64,000 nt of DNA from Alphaproteobacteria bacterium (GTDB taxonomy: Bacteria > Pseudomonadota > Alphaproteobacteria > Reyranellales > Reyranellaceae): positions 1-64,000 of the forward strand of contig CANJHI010000009.1 of the NCBI GenBank assembly GCA_947474005.1. Direction: 5' to 3'. How positions within the stretch are numbered: the first letter of the stretch is position 1; the number at the start of each line of letters is the position of its first letter. Below, piece after piece: positions 63,775 to 64,000 of this stretch. The notes below the pieces were generated by a model, which saw only the letters and a list, made by a program, of their open reading frames with translations, was not told the DNA's origin and did no database searches. A program made the translations under genes and the position numbers.

Positions 63775-64000
63775 TCACGCCGTCGGCACCGGCGGCGCTT
63801 CCCGCTTCACCATCAGCTTGTCGATACGCCGGCCATCCATGTCCACGACCTGGAAGCGCCAGGATTCGTGGATGAACCATTCTCCGGCTTCGGGCAGATG
63901 GCCGAGTTCGGCAAGGGCAAAGCCCGCGATGGTGTGGAACCGGATCTTGGCCGGCGGCTTGACACCCAGGCGCTCGAAGATGTCGTGGGCAGCCGCCATG
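63775..64000 (-). CDS. CorC/HlyC-domain protein (partial, C-terminal end)
   Basis: The frame enters from the right edge, and only about 75 C-terminal codons are present. The sequence RFHTIAGFALAELGHLPEAGEWFIHESWRFQVVDMDGRRIDKLMVKR matches the transporter-associated CorC_HlyC domain that ends TlyC/hemolysin-type and CorC-like membrane proteins (usually DUF21 and CBS domains before it). The true start lies outside the window; the ATG at 63999 is internal. It converges on the acylase gene. Confidence 0.87.
   Translation of the reverse strand, partial: MAAAHDIFERLGVKPPAKIRFHTIAGFALAELGHLPEAGEWFIHESWRFQVVDMDGRRIDKLMVKREAPPVPTA

Overview
The window is GC-rich (roughly two thirds G+C by eye), densely packed DNA with many GTG starts and 1-14 nt gene overlaps. 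The housekeeping genes point to an alphaproteobacterium: the block rpmF-plsX-fabH-ihfA-merR next to a CBP3-type bc1 chaperone and a DUF177 (YceD) protein, a RibB fused to a degenerate RibA domain, a K+-independent H+-pyrophosphatase, and a HemB without the zinc cysteines. The load of LIV-type transport, CoA-ester, amidohydrolase and GST genes fits a soil or freshwater heterotroph (perhaps Rhodospirillales/Reyranella-like; this is inference). No rRNA, CRISPR array, phage or insertion sequence was seen.

Layout. 1-1036: end of a tripartite tricarboxylate transporter (tctB, partial tctA). 1610-4941: metY, a Rieske oxygenase and a GST. 4949-7982: two MFS transporters flanking tRNA-Pro(GGG), then a small unknown protein. 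8070-13189: merR, ihfA, fabH, plsX, rpmF, yceD and the bc1 chaperone on the minus strand, with bamE divergent. 13283-16778: hppA and an MFS transporter. 16898-23934: a minus-strand run of rpiB, glyA, nrdR, ribD, ribE, ribBX, ribH, nusB and thiL. 24093-29483: a complete branched-chain amino acid (LIV) ABC transporter operon with an extra small membrane protein.

The most notable region is 29672-33077. A thioredoxin-reductase-like flavoprotein is followed by a gene that is interrupted in frame by a UGA at 30839-30841, exactly at the first position of a U-G-S-C motif. A bacterial SECIS-like hairpin follows directly. I read it as a 172-residue selenoprotein of the UGSC type. It is coupled by ATGA overlaps to two homologous 344- and 323-residue proteins of unknown function that share four aligned cysteines. 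The operon looks like an uncharacterised selenium-dependent redox system. Its reductase lacks the usual NADPH signatures. The selA/B/C/D machinery must lie outside the window.

Convergent to it with only 4 bp between stops is an eight-gene minus-strand operon (41015-33082): sugar-phosphate-isomerase-like, enolase superfamily, epimerase, GNAT, DapA-like aldolase/lyase, amidase, membrane protein and amidohydrolase. It is divergent from an NMT1/THI5-type ABC importer, a glutaryl-CoA-dehydrogenase-like enzyme and a TSUP exporter (41136-45774). Together these suggest an undescribed catabolic pathway for an imported small molecule.

The remainder holds GST, CorA, monooxygenase and MaoC genes; a valine-degradation set (isobutyryl-CoA dehydrogenase, HIBYL-CoA hydrolase, 3-hydroxyisobutyrate dehydrogenase; 49397-52604) with a 30-bp inverted repeat over one start codon; hemB and a NUDIX hydrolase; a PEP-mutase-family lyase with a divergent LysR regulator; two tandem YheT-type hydrolases; an EamA transporter; a dienelactone-hydrolase-like protein; a CaiB/BaiF CoA transferase; a penicillin-acylase-family hydrolase; and the C-terminal end of a CorC/HlyC-type protein.
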